From NCBI RefSeq assembly GCF_026914265.1, contig NC_069129.1:74718049-74782048 (forward strand): a stretch of 64,000 bases of DNA, read 5' to 3'. Shown one piece after another: positions 52,037 through 63,727 of the stretch. The notes under the pieces were generated by a model, which was given only the letters and a program-made list of their open reading frames with translations, did not search any database and had not been told where the DNA came from. Source of the stretch: Mya arenaria. Taxonomy: Eukaryota; Mollusca; Bivalvia; Myida; Myidae. The translations under genes and the position numbers were made by a program. Each line of letters opens with the position of its first letter. The first letter of the stretch is position 1.

Positions 52037-53058
52037 GTATCTGTCCTAAAATAACTTAAACACCTTTACAGCAACGCATTTAAGCCATGCTTGTATGCTT
52101 CTTTCATTTTGAGGTATCTATTTCACCAGAAACCTGCACAACCAATTATATATGCAGTTACCCCAACTTTAGCTTCTTCAAAACTGTTCCTGGATCTGCA
52201 AAACATTTCAGCTGCACTCTTACAGTTTGACCGATTTGCTTTGTTATTACTTGTCTCAGAATCAGCTGATTTTTGCATCAGTGTTTTCAAATCAGTCATA
52301 TAGGATAACACATAAAAGAACAGATCTCAATTGTTTGGAAAACTGCCAAAATGTTCATTTTTCTTAAAACGTTACTAGCGCTTATTGCACTAAAACATCA
52401 ATGTTTGAGCGTAAATCTCAATCAGCAGTCTTATCTCACCGGTTTACCGAATCTTACGCAAAATTTCGTAGACAAAAGAATAAAAAAGTTATCAAACGGT
52501 CAATCAGATAGAGTTCATCTTTAAGCTCCAACCAGGATGTTATTTTTTTCAGGATTTAGGTCACACAATAGAATATGCATTACCCTAAATACCAAATACG
52601 TCTATTTAGGTTAAAACTATGTTTTTTTAGATGCAAACTGAGATTAAGTGATAGATAATAGATAATCAATGTAAACTGTGGTAGAATGAAATACTATTGA
52701 GTTCAGTTGAATTCAGTTAAAAAGATACTTCCTTATCAATATGAAATAGTTGCTGTTATTTTTGGTCTTCTTAACAAATAACTGGCTTAAACAACCATCT
52801 TAAATTTGGGCGCGAACAATTAAAGGTCCTTTTACGATACAGCGCCTACGTACGAACTGCTAAACATAAAATCAATTAATTACTTAATTAAACTTCGGCG
52901 ATCGTTTTGGTTTGAAGCTCTCCGAACAGAATTCGTCCGGCGATCCTAATGGCGATATCACGCACGTAAACACTTAGCAATTTTAACAATAACTGCGATA
53001 TTCGTTTGTATTAAATGAACTAGATTAATAATATATGTTAATATATAAGTGTTTTGAT
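52037..53058. other. Gene-free stretch
   Basis: No supported gene. Short open frames near 52091-52311 on both strands show no domain or splice logic. Confidence 0.5.
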
Positions 53059-53121
53059 ATTGGCCCTGTTATTTGTCTGAGGGCAGTGATATTAGCACGA
53101 GGCCGAAGGCCGAGGGCCAAT
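53059..53121. repeat. Short palindromic GC-rich repeat
   Basis: Begins ATTGGCCCT and ends AGGGCCAAT (exact inverse), with CGAGGCCGAAGGCCGAGGG inside. Such 'GAGGCCGAAGGCCGAG' sequences recur in marine invertebrate genomes as small dispersed repeats. That is recollection, not a search. Confidence 0.5.
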
Positions 53122-53205
53122 GCGACTGTCCCGAAATCAAAACACACGGCCAATGTCAAATCAATTGTTTATTGACAATTTTATTAAATAACTTCATGCA
53201 CTTAA

Positions 53206-53722
53206 TAGTCCGGCAGCGGAAGTTGAGTACCTTGCATCGGAGTGTATAGAAAATAGTTTGGGGTTTTTAAGTAGCTTTGACCCTCCAGTTAAGGAATCCG
53301 TTCGATGGCCTCGCGCCACCCTTGGGGAAATCGAGATATTTAAGATAGCGTCCAAGATGGCCGCCAAATTTAACCAAATCACCAATTAACTCGTTATTTT
53401 GTTTTAATGATTCGATTCCTGTGCAAAACTATACCATAAAGCATTTGTATTGCAAACCGATCAATTCTAAAATATTTCATACCATGTTTAGGCCATCATG
53501 GCGTCTAAAATGCCCGCCAAACTAAAATAATTGACAAATGAGAGAGGTTTCGTTGTGAATACCATCAATTTTTATGCACATGCATCTCGATTTAACTTAA
53601 CCATGTATTTATGCAATATAGGTATCATAATAGCATTATAAAGACACATATTTACCAAGATGGCGTCCAATATGGCGGCCAAAAAGCATAAATTAACACA
53701 GACTATATAAAACGGGCACAAT
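53206..53722 (+). repeat. Left terminal inverted repeat with three YY1-like clusters
   Basis: Three evenly spaced clusters of paired AAGATGGC/GGCGGCC words: 53348-53367 (GTCCAAGATGGCCGCCAAA), 53491-53520 and 53654-53680 (CCAAGATGGCGTCCAATATG then GCGGCC). Spacing is about 145-160 bp. Each resembles the YY1 core AAGATGGCGGC. Their inverse occurs at the matching places of the right repeat. Confidence 0.75.
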
Positions 53723-53849
53723 CTTTTACAAATGTATAAAAACAATAGCATTTTTCTTTATTTAAAATTACACTGTAGTTTATGGTATGTATTAATAGCT
53801 TTAGAACAATTACTACATCAGTTCTTAAATAGAGAAGTTAGTTTGTTAA

Positions 53850-55990
53850 TTCAATGATTTATACATTCGTTTTGTTTGCTTATTGTAGCAATTTTCTTAT
53901 GCTTGACATTTACTAAATATTGAACATGATATATGCGCATTGTTGCAACGACAGCAAGAGTGTTGCATTGAGTATTTGACTGCCATAAACATTTTATCAT
54001 TTTAAGCACATCATATGAGGCCACTGAAATTTGTTTTGGTAATATTATTGGGACCAAAGATCGCGTGTCCTTTTTTCCCAATCAGTTTCAAACGGGTCCA
54101 GGTTTGGTTGGTCTGATTTAACTGCACAATTCCAAACACACGTTTGAAAATGTGCTTGCTTGATATTGTCATTAAATACTTCTGTTGTTGGGGGTAGAGA
54201 AGCAAGCTTTTGTGCACACGACGTCGCTTTCCTAACCTTAGAACTTAATACCTTCTGTAGAACCTCTGACATGTCGTCGTCAACAACTTCCATGTTGTAA
54301 CATTGCGAAATGAAACGAGTTGATCCTCGGTTGACTGTCGAGTAGACAGATGTTTCATCTCAAACACACACGAGTGATACTCGCTTTTAGTACCTTCAAT
54401 ACTATGCCCTTACCTATGCCGTAGCAGCAAGTAGTAGTATCCGATCCTGATAGTGCGTATGCTGCAAATTAATCTGGAACTATACGTTTGTATTTGTTGA
54501 CTGTGGCTGTTATATCTATCAATAATCTGTCTTTCACAGGTCATTCCTAATAACTTTGTTGATGATTTGTTCCAGGTAATGGTGAAGAAGAAGAACAAAG
54601 CATCGGTATCGTCTGAAAGTACTCAAATGCCTCCATCATTTTCATTTACTATACTAACAATTTGATGGGCAACAATGTTGTCAGCTTCATTATGTGTGTT
54701 GCGCATGTCATGACGCGTAATTATTACAGCTGGTGAAACTTCAATTGGTGAATCTTCATCTCCACTAACAATAAGCACTCACATGTCTAGGTAATGAAAT
54801 GTTGCTACCGACATGATCTCTTTCTGAGGAGGAATTTGCATTGCAGTTGACAACTGATGTACGCGCTAAGTATGTGATCCTCTGTTTTCCCTTGTTTCAG
54901 TTTCTGTGCTGTTTTGCCTCTATCAGGCGAAGATAAGTAGCCGTCAATAATTATCGATGCTACTTGCTTTGTTGCAGAACGTGCTGACACCTGAATTTGC
55001 AAATACTTTTTCAGCACATAGTTTGGATTTGGCAAGTCACATTCTAAATATCGCTGTTGGAACATGGGACAACTCATAGGTCAGCAACCTTTCACATCAA
55101 AGTCACGTAACTAGCTTGAAGACCGATCACTCTTGTAAAATTAATTATGTCTTAAAGACCTTCGTATCACCAACTTGTATACCCTTTCGTGTTTCAGCTT
55201 GTGTTTTGGGCTCGTATTCACTTACGTCCTGTGTCTGAGTTAGAGACTTAGGCCCAGAAAAGCGAACATTTAATGTTGTTATAAAAATGCTAAAACATAA
55301 GAATATATTGTCAATAGTTGTATTAGAGATATTTTCAAACATTTACGAATTCAGTTTTTTGAGCCTGATTCTCAAACTCAGATTTAAGACGTTAGTGAAT
55401 ACGGCACCTGATCTTGCGTCTTATCTTGACATTGAACCTCCCTGGCCAACCATTTTCAAATTCCTTCATTTGTTTGATTCTAATTTTATTTTAACATCTT
55501 GATCAACATTTACAGTTTCTGGTGCTATTTGACCTGAAACTAAGTTGATGATTTCATCAGGGTAATTCGACGGCTCCAATGGATTTATACAGTCATTTAT
55601 CGCTCCCTGCAGTGATCTATGATGGTTGCAGTCACTCAATATTTTTGCCTTCATTTCCTCTTTGGGTTTATCATAAGATGGCTTAACTTGTTCACTATTT
55701 GCAAGGCTTGAGAAATCAGCTTCCAACCCGCGTAGACCAGGCGACCATATCTTGGGTGTGTCGGATTTCAATGTACTACCAATAATGCCTTGTTTTCCAT
55801 ATAAGTATCCCATAAACGTTGTCTCAATGAACATATCACTCGAAATGCCGTTCCAAATGCCAATAATGAGACGCATCACATGCTCCCCTTTCCGAAATAT
55901 TTCCCTACATGAACCGGGCATTGATAGATAAATAGGAGCGGCAATACCAAACATAATGTACGTGTCTTGCTGCAAAGAAGTAGGGGATCG
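53850..55990 (-). pseudogene. Remains of an uncharacterised transposon-borne gene (CXC-type family)
   Basis: Minus-strand blocks in order: FGIAAPIYLSMPGSCREIF and SSDMFIETTFMGYLYGKQG (55950-55800), YLSSPDRGKTAQKLKQGKTE (near 54900-54960), LSDDTDA (near 54580-54605), MSEVLQKVLSSKVRKATSCA and LPPTTEVFNDNIKQAHFQTC (54045-54293), DVLKMIKCLWQSNTQCNTL (near 53950-54010). I recall this block order from large uncharacterised proteins repeated in cnidarian and mollusc genomes whose C terminus has a Tesmin/TSO1-like cysteine cluster; here that cluster is decayed. The DDTD block recalls nuclease-type acidic residues, but no activity is known. The gene is broken and fills the space between the inverted repeats. 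Confidence 0.55.
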
Positions 55991-56240
55991 TAGATTTAAT
56001 AGCTACCAAATGAAAACCCTAGTCAGTTCCTTTTTCAGCTATGATGTTAAGCATCATGATCAGCAATGACTTTATAACACAGTTATCCATAGCTTTTATG
56101 TCCTGCTTCTAGATTACAGCTCTTTTATTGAGGTCACCCATGCTGTCTATAATACCACTTACAAATATTTCTGTCAGTAGTTCTTCAGAAGTAAATTGGA
56201 ATAAATAAAATGCCGTTGTTTTTTTATACAAATATGTAAA

Positions 56241-56774
56241 CGGTTGTGCTCGTTTCATTTAGTCTGTGTTAATCAATGTTTATTTTGGCGGCCATATTGG
56301 ACGCCATCTTGGTAAATATGTAATTTTATTACGTCATTTGTGATATCTATATTGCATAAACACATTGTAATGTAAAAACGAGATACATGTGTATAATAAT
56401 TGATGGTATTTGAAACAAAACCTAACTCAGTTGTCAATTTTCTTTGTTTTGGCGGCCATTTTGGATGCCATGATGGCCTAATTATGATATGAAATATTTT
56501 AGAATTGATCGGTTTGCAATAAAAATACACAATTGTATAATTTTGAACAGGAATTAATGCATTTATACAAAATTACTAGTCAATTGATGATTTTGGTAAA
56601 ATTTGGCGGCCATCTTGGACGCCATCTTGAATATCTCGATTTCCCCAAGGGTGGTGTGAGGCCATCAAACGGATTCCTTAACTAGGGGGTCTAAACTACT
56701 TAAAAAACTAAAAACATTTTCTATACACTCCGATGCAAGGTTCAGCCAAAATATCCCATTTGGCTGCCGGACTA
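56241..56774 (-). repeat. Right terminal inverted repeat
   Basis: Inverse of 53206-53722, with the words GGCGGCCATATTGGACGCC at 56287, GGCGGCCATTTTGGATGCC at 56451 and GGCGGCCATCTTGGACGCC at 56605. The GGCGGCC cores survive better here than the other sequence between them. Confidence 0.75.
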
Positions 56775-57084
56775 TAAAGGATTCAAAGTTTAAACACATA
56801 ATTTATTAAAAAACAATATCAACATATAACAAAGAACAACTTTTAAATACATAACAAATTTAACTATGTTTATGGAAATGTTAAGTAATCACAATGTATA
56901 ACACATTGCATTTTAAAAATAAACCAATGTTTCTGTTTTTCTTTGTCCATGTATCAAAATACAAAATACAAATAGAATGTCTATTGTGATTCTTGTGAGC
57001 TCTCAATGTCTGAAAACTTCCTATTCCCTTAAAAACATTGTTATTGTTAAAAGTACCCCAATATATATTGGCACCACATAACGC

Positions 57085-59257
57085 TGCAAAAGGATTTGAG
57101 TTTTGTTTTGATATCTTGGATGAATACTTCGGCTTGCATCAAGAGTATTACACGTATGGGTACTTGTGTTCATTACTGGAGTTACATCTGCCAACACAGA
57201 TGTCTGTTTATGCTCAATTGATTGGACTTTGTTTCCTGAATGTGGAACAACAGCAGTGCTTGAAGATGGCCTAATCAGATCAGATATGATATCAGACGCC
57301 TATGCTTGCTGGGCGTAGGGGTTGAATAAGCGTTTATTGTTTGTAAGCTTTTCCAACCACCTAGATGGGCAATTTATGTTGGTGGTCGACCTGTCTGAAC
57401 AAGAGTTTGGGCAAATGTTTTTCTTGTGGAGTGATTCACTTTTCGGCCTTCAAGGTTTCCCTTTTCAGCCATTTGTTTCATTATTTGCCAAAGTTTATTT
57501 TTTCAAACAGGCTGATGAGAATACCATGTTTTGGGTGTATTAATTGGTTGTAGGTAAAATCTGCTATTATCATCAAGAATATCGGTTGGTCTTCGACTTT
57601 TATACTCCATGTAGATGGCTTCTGGACATAGTTTGTCTCCAGGTGTTGCAAACAGCTTGGGTGCCATTTTTCTGTTACATTTTCGGCTGGATCCATTTAT
57701 AGTTTTTTATAGTGTACTTCTCTCTGAAAATATTCAGCAATAACTTTATTACAAATCTTTAAGTCAATAAGAAAATGCATTTTCAATTCATAAGTTAGTC
57801 ATGCATATGTATTGCCCATACTGATATTTTAAATAAGTCTATGATATGGCAATTATTATATCGGCCTTCATAGCATCTCGAAACAATATCAACCCTAGAA
57901 CTGAGCCTTTGGACTGATATAGTCTGTAGATATTTCAGGGGTGGATATAAAATAGCGCAAATGACAAGTTATACAAACAATTACCATCAATTTACAATAC
58001 CAAATACCTGTAAATTCCAAGTACACTCGATTGTCTGGTGACCTTTTCAGCTCTATATCCCCCCAAAGAAGGTGTGTATGATCCTGTCTGCCACGTGAAC
58101 ACCAATATTCAACCATACTGTCTCAAGTAATATATGTGCATCACCTGTAATAGTTTGTATATATGCATGTTAGGATTGATTGCATATACGTAAGTGAATT
58201 TCAAGTATCATTAGTATTTATATTTATATTTTAAACAAAATAGAACAAATGCAAATAATGAGCAATATTTTATCATGTATCATTTTCTTAATTCAAATAC
58301 CCAATGTTTGATATTTAAGTATGATCTCATTACCTTTTCCAAAAAGCTTTCTGTCTCTCAACTTTTGGAATTCTTCTTTGGTCAGTGGCTCAGCTTTAGA
58401 TTTTAAATTCCCTTTGACCTGTGCCTTCAGATGTTTTCGCTTGGAAATCAAGACTTGGTTTGAATGACTGATAAGTTCATATTTCCTTGTGCTGAAGTTT
58501 ACTTTTTTTCTCCTTTAGGTAACGATCAATTGAATATTGTATGCTGGTTAGAATACCTGGCTCATATTCTGTGCCGTCATGCTTCCGAATTGCTGAAAAT
58601 AAGACGTACATACTTTATTTTATTTTTAAGACATTATGTTAGGTAGTGTCTAGCCGTCTTGTAACCGAATGCCAAGCCTGCGTTCTAGCCGTCATGCCTA
58701 CGCACCAAGGATTTTCTAACTATCCGACTAGAATGCAGGCGAGACTAAACACTTAGGGAGAACTACAGCTTATGAATCAGGAGCATTAACTAGGCAATGA
58801 CTTCGCTCTATAATTACCTTCAAATAAACATAAGTGTTTTGCTAAAGCGTTGAATTATCTACAATTTTTTTAAATATGTTTAGAATAAAATGAATCACCA
58901 TCACATTTGATAATTAGAATTAAATAATCGATTAATTGACTTACCAAGAAAAACCTGGACAAAAGGACATCAAGCTGTTCTCTGATGCTATTCATCCAAT
59001 CATAAAACAGTTTTAAATCACTTTGGTTTTATAATGTGTGTTCTGTTTTCATTTTCTTTAATAAAGCTGTCACAGTCTTCTTCAGAGACTATTTGAAAAC
59101 GTTGCTTTCCAGAATTCGATCCCGTCACTGGGTGAGGAACAATCACAGACACATCTTCAAGACTTGAAAGTAAATCAATTTCTTCGGTTTCATTTATGTA
59201 TTACATAGATAATAAATCATTAGCTAGCAGCTCAAACATTTCCTCGCCAGACGACAT
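57085..59257 (-). pseudogene. Degenerate Crypton-type tyrosine recombinase gene (right arm)
   Basis: Inverted copy of 43827-46070. Block A from 59257 reads MSSGEEMFELLANDLLSM and IVPHPVTGSNSGKQRFQ. Block B lies at ~58610-58345. Block C at ~58116-58010 is better kept here: HTHLLWGDIELKRSPDNR then VYLEFTG, matching the WGD...YLEF block of this family. Block D at 57695-57085 reads MDPAENVTEKWHPSCLQHLE and KVEDQPIFLMIIADFTYN. Stops and frame changes remain in blocks A and D. Each arm keeps blocks the other has lost, so both decayed independently after duplication. Confidence 0.6.
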
Positions 59258-60326
59258 TCTTCCGCATTGATCCAAGTAAATATAAACGATTGTAAAATGT
59301 ATGTACACGGCAGTAACATACCACTAAATCGTGTTGAATTAGTGTTCAAACCGTCGACGAACGTTTTAATACTGACTTTAAAATAAAATGGCTGCCGTTT
59401 TCGAATTTCCAGCTGCGATTCTATCATTTTTGGCCCTGTTTAATTAGCCAAGCAAATTCTTTGAAATGCGGGCTTTATATCTATATCACTTTTCTGCCCG
59501 GGACCGCTAATATATATATTGGCACTGTTATAGAGGAGGCCTTTGTATTATTGGACAAGGCAAATGATGTGTTTAAGGACTAAAAATTAATAGTTATTTA
59601 ATAATGTCTGGTTTAAGGCTGAGGCTAATCTGTTGTATTGTTATTATTTTAATGTGTTTGTCTTTTGTATATGCACTGCTTGCTGTTGTTTTCTGACCGT
59701 ATCAGGTTAGACAGTTTGGTATGAAATTTGCTATTCTCACTTCGGTAATGAAACATAACAATCCTTAATAAGGACTCATGCCACCCCCATTGGGAGAAAG
59801 GACAGATTCACATTAATTTTATTCACTTAGAACCAAAAACCATTAAACAGAATACAACCCTCACATTTCAATTAAGACACGCGCACATGCGCTTTGACTA
59901 GAAAGAGGAATTCCGAACATAACACTAAAAAGTGAGCATTTTTTTTATCTTCCGTTTAGAAGACCAAAAAAACAACACATACTATTACCTAAACTTGGTT
60001 CAAACTTCACCTAAACACTTTTGTGAAGTGTTCCATGAAAAAACAAACATTTGTGGTACACACTTTGGCATGTTTAGTCAAGCTTTCCTTGTAGTTCACT
60101 CTCTATTATTAAATTTTGCACACGCTGTGAAGACCGAAAAAAATTGTCATAATATATTTTGTTTTTCACACGGAGCGAATGATACTGGGCATCAACATTC
60201 ACATGTTCATGGTTCGCATACATTAAGTGGATGCTTTGCTTTAAATAAGTAAAAAATGAAAACGAAAACCAACTATTTTGTAACAACATATGCTTTTATA
60301 TGTGTTTTTTTTTAAAATTTGTCAAG
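59258..60326. promoter_or_regulatory. Divergent intergenic region of right arm
   Basis: Lies between the start of the minus-strand recombinase copy and the plus-strand glycosyltransferase-like exon. It contains TTGTGGTACACACTTTGGCATG at about 60051, conserved with the left arm, and a 3'-end acceptor-like run TTTTTTTTAAAATTTGTCAAG at 60306-60326. About 130 bp at 60175-60310 has no left-arm counterpart. A possible signal-like frame MFSQAFLVVHSLLLNFAHA (from 60071) is not preserved in the left arm. Confidence 0.35.
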
Positions 60327-61295
60327 AGCCTGAAGATGGAGTTCTTCGCCAGGAGAGAAATAGAGCAAGAACAGACCACACCATTGCCTACAATTACCGA
60401 TGTAGTTAAAATCCATAGCAACTTCGATAAAGAACAATTACAAAAGTATAGAACAAGGATTTTGAAAAAAGAGAGTGTACCATTGTTGACGTTATTCACC
60501 ACGTGGAATTATAATCTTGAAAAAGATCTAGTCCATAATATAACAGTGTTCAATTGGATGTCCCTTAATCCTTTTGTGATACCGGTGGTATTTACTAATG
60601 ACAGTGACGTTGCTGCAGATTGTTCTAGAAAAGGATGGAAGGTCTTGCCCGTCTTGATCACAGCTGCTGAAGGTGTTCCAGTTCTGAAATACATGTACAG
60701 AGATGTGATGGAGAAATACAACACCACCTTATATGCCTATAGCAATGCAGACATCCTCTTCGCCGACACTCTTCCAGACAGCCTTGTCCATATAATCACA
60801 AATACATCTCTGGACCTCACTCAGCCTGCACTAATGGTTGGGAAAAGAACCAACGTTAAAAATGTTACATCCGAAGAAGGAAGTGCTTGGTATAATATAA
60901 CAAAGATTGCAAAAGATAGGGGCACATTGTTTAACGGTTGGGCAGAGGACTATTTTATTACGACTAGATCGTTCCCATGGCATGACATGCCCGAGGTTGT
61001 GATTGGAAGGAGAGCTTATGATAACTGGTTAGTTTTTCATTCCCGAGAAATGAAATATTCTGTGATAGATATTACAAGGAGAGTGTTAGCTGTTCACCAA
61101 ACGACAAAAGCAGGCAATCGTGAAGGTCATAGTCATAAAAACAAAGATTACAATCATAATTTGGTAGTAAAAATGTACAAAATTATAAGGTATCACCTTG
61201 GTGTTATCGAGTGTATAGAGAAGTATACACAATATGAATATGGTATTGTAAGGATCAAAAATCGTAATAACCGGAAAGGTTGTAAGGCCGGTTGA
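60327..61295 (+). CDS. Glycosyltransferase-like protein, mollusc-expanded family, catalytic exon
   Basis: Open to TGA at ~61295. The in-frame Met at 60336 gives 319 residues. The exon may instead begin at 60327 after acceptor GTCAAG, reading SLKMEFFARR. Family blocks counted from that Met: LTLFTTWNYN (51-60), NWMSLNPFVIPVVFTNDSD (73-91), GVPVLKYMYRDV (113-124), YAYSNADILF (133-142), where the NAD takes the place of a DxD metal site, GWAEDYFITT (201-210), VVIGRRAYDNWLVF (221-234) and GHSHKNKDYN (264-273). I recall this order from uncharacterised GT-A-like proteins abundant in bivalves. Substrates are unknown. The exon lacks a membrane anchor; an upstream exon should supply it. The family call is moderately sure, the activity is inference. 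Confidence 0.7.
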   Translation, partial: SLKMEFFARREIEQEQTTPLPTITDVVKIHSNFDKEQLQKYRTRILKKESVPLLTLFTTWNYNLEKDLVHNITVFNWMSLNPFVIPVVFTNDSDVAADCSRKGWKVLPVLITAAEGVPVLKYMYRDVMEKYNTTLYAYSNADILFADTLPDSLVHIITNTSLDLTQPALMVGKRTNVKNVTSEEGSAWYNITKIAKDRGTLFNGWAEDYFITTRSFPWHDMPEVVIGRRAYDNWLVFHSREMKYSVIDITRRVLAVHQTTKAGNREGHSHKNKDYNHNLVVKMYKIIRYHLGVIECIEKYTQYEYGIVRIKNRNNRKGCKAG

Positions 61296-62345
61296 AGAAA
61301 AGTGCAGAAGACACCTCGATCTAAATATAAATATAACAGAAGCTTTCTAATACGAAGCATTAAAATTTGTAATTGCCATGTGATATATACGAGTATATAT
61401 GAGTAGTATAGTAAAATACAAACGCGTGACAGCATACATTGGTAAACATGAGGTAATGTTAGTAAATGATCTACCTGCTTGGCTGTATTTGTGTTGCAGA
61501 TGAACAACATGCCTTGTCTGTATACATTGTGTGTTATTCAGCTTAAATATGTAACGTTGATTGTTTATTTATATGAATGCTACCAATGTTGAGAGTTTTG
61601 CCAGGGGTCGCATCACAGTATATTTTGGAGGCCTTGACTTGGAGAAAGCCATTTCACTTTTGTGCTAAGAGAAATTCCTATAATCAAATATGAATAAATT
61701 ATTCTCAAACTATCGACTGTTAGCCAAATATATAGATTCTGTGATACGAAGTATTCGACTCAGATTATTAATGATTATAAACAATGACGGACTTTTTGAA
61801 CAATAGATTATCCTTACATTATACAATTCTGTTTAAAGCTTGTAGGTACTGTTTTATTTTTCTTAATTCTTCTTAATACCACTTCGGATTAAATAATTAG
61901 AGACAAAAAGTGAGTATATAACTATAATAGAGTCTCATATAATGTCTGAAAAATTCCCAAGGTCAAAACGATGCTTTTTTCGAAAGAAATATATGGAAAA
62001 CACCAATGTAATTCCAAGCTGGTCCACTGACTTACTATATGTTAACGAGGCAGAAAGGTGGGCGGAGCATAGCTTCAACGTTGTTTACAGTAGTAAAAAA
62101 TCGCAGATAGATACTCATTGATGTTTTTTTTTTTAAATGCATTTTTTGTGTATGACAAAAAAAGTGGGGCAAATCATTAGAAGTGTTAAACTAAGATACT
62201 TAATGCTGGAACTCATCAACAAATCTTGATATTTGCTCAAATATCAGGCACGGGTCCAGGATTCAACGTTAGAGGGGTGTTACTTAGGGGCGTCAACGTT
62301 TGACTTGCGCCCCTCCCTCAGAATCGACATTTATTCAGTTTAAAT
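61296..62345. other. Gene-free distal part of right arm
   Basis: Inverted match of 40464-41500 with no frame retained in both arms. No polyadenylation signal clearly assigned, although AATATGAATAAATTATT near 61688 contains AATAAA about 390 bp beyond the stop codon. Confidence 0.5.
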
Positions 62346-63130
62346 GTTGGCAGGAGAGTTTTGGGCAACTCCCCCAAGAATATTTTAATACTTTCTAATG
62401 TTTTCGGTTTTGTTGCATTTTTTAATTGCGATAAATGTATATTTTTATCATTTTAGGTGTAAAAAGTTCAAAAAAGTTTAGTGAAGTTATTTGGATATTC
62501 ATCCAAAAAAAAGTTTACCTCATGAAAACATAATGAGACTTTAAGGAACCCCATATAAACATTAATACACCAAAAACATTTAGCTTTAGCTGAAAATTTG
62601 TGTTGAAATCATTGAAAGCGTTATTGTCCGTAATCGTTATATCACTAACGCTTGGATCTACTTACTTAGATCAGCCTAGAGAATTGTTACTGTTGCAAAC
62701 AATATTTATTGATTTTAGACTGTCAGCGGCAAAGCACGAACACGACACGTTCATGACACGGCAAGGTTTGCCTTATTTGTTTAACACAACCACCTGCATA
62801 CAAACGGAACTACTTTCATAAATATAGGGGTCAAATGCATGCTTATGCGTATTTCAAGTATTTTCATGGCAAAACATCGCGTGTTATTTTTGGAATAGTT
62901 GGAATAGTAATGTACTGAGTTTAACTCAATAATTTAAAGTTAAAATCCCATTACATACGAAGACAATTTACTTTCCAACCACAAGTAACTATGTGATGTA
63001 CTTTATTTTGCATATTGACCTTTTCGCCACAACTAGGGCTAAAGCTGACTGGTGGTATTATAACAGAAACCCACAACAGTCGCAGGAACACAACCGGAAG
63101 AGCGGCACGTAAACAGGTGGAGACAGAAAA
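62346..63130. other. Gene-free stretch before candidate exon
   Basis: AT-rich; the last 100 bases (63030-63130) are richer in GC and include ACCGGAAGAGCGG, an Ets-type core, possibly a 5' untranslated region for the candidate exon. Confidence 0.4.
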
Positions 63131-63154
63131 ATGAGTTTAGAAAATCATCAACAT
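63131..63154 (+). CDS. Possible first coding exon of a gene continuing beyond the window
   Basis: GAAAAATGAGTTTAGAAAAT: an ATG in adequate context, eight codons (MSLENHQH), then a consensus donor GTAAGT in phase 0. Short first exons of this type are common in molluscs, but the evidence is only the start and donor. No second exon is visible before 64,000. Confidence 0.25.
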
Positions 63155-63727
63155 GTAAGTATCTTATAACTATAATTTTATGCTATAAATGATAACACAC
63201 ACATGCTTTCTTCAAATTCGTTTAACTAAGACGTAGAAAAGTATATTTCTTGAAAAATTAACATTTCTATCTCTACACACCTACGAAAGATAAAGAGTAT
63301 GCAAAAAGTAATCTAAACATCACAGCTACTATACTGATAGTCCCATTAAGGTGACACCATATGTGACTATTTCTTAGAACTAAAATGCACCCCCACCCCC
63401 CTAAAAATAATAAAAAAAATAATAATAATAAGTGAAATTTTATTTAAAACTCATCTGTGTCAAATTTTTCTACCTGTAACGTTTAAAATGTATACAAAAA
63501 CAGGTCGATGTAGAAGTCGTTGTCTGCAATCCCATATTAGTATTCCTCAGTAAACAGTGATATGGCCATTATTATCAAAATAATAAGAAACAGTTCTTAT
63601 TTTTTAATACTGAACAAGTACGTGAAACATTTCCGTAGGATTAGTCAAATGATTAACAATGCAAAATAATCGTAATGTGTTTCTGTTAACAAAAGCAAAA
63701 CATGCATGTTCATTTCTGTGAAAGGTG
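63155..63727. other. Gene-free stretch
   Basis: AT-rich with a CCCCCACCCCCC-like tract near 63390. It would be intronic if the exon at 63131 is real. Confidence 0.4.

Larger units (their letters stand above)
53206..56774. mobile_element. 3.57-kb element with long terminal inverted repeats
   Basis: Outer ends are TAGTCCGGCAGC and its complement GCTGCCGGACTA. The inverted repeats extend inward to about 53722 and 56241, some 517 and 534 bp. They match over most of that length with indels (for example the left lacks part of CCAAATGGGATATTTTGGCTG near its end). Flanking bases are TA-rich, so a target duplication is not clear. The interior holds minus-strand gene remains of an uncharacterised invertebrate family. 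Structure fits a DNA transposon of a class I cannot name. Confidence 0.75.
57085..62345. repeat. Right arm of ~5.5-kb inverted duplication
   Basis: Partner of 40464-46075. The outer limit is near 62345, where TTATTCAGTTTAAATG follows the last matching segment. The inner limit is near 57085, about 300 bp from the end of an inserted terminal-inverted-repeat element. This arm retains the whole glycosyltransferase-like frame. Confidence 0.85.

Noticed and set aside
60071-60252. Signal-peptide-like start MFSQAFLVVHSLLLNFAHA for the right-arm glycosyltransferase-like gene
   Set aside because: The homologous left-arm sequence does not keep this frame and the frame ends before the catalytic exon without a clear donor, so I did not call it an exon.
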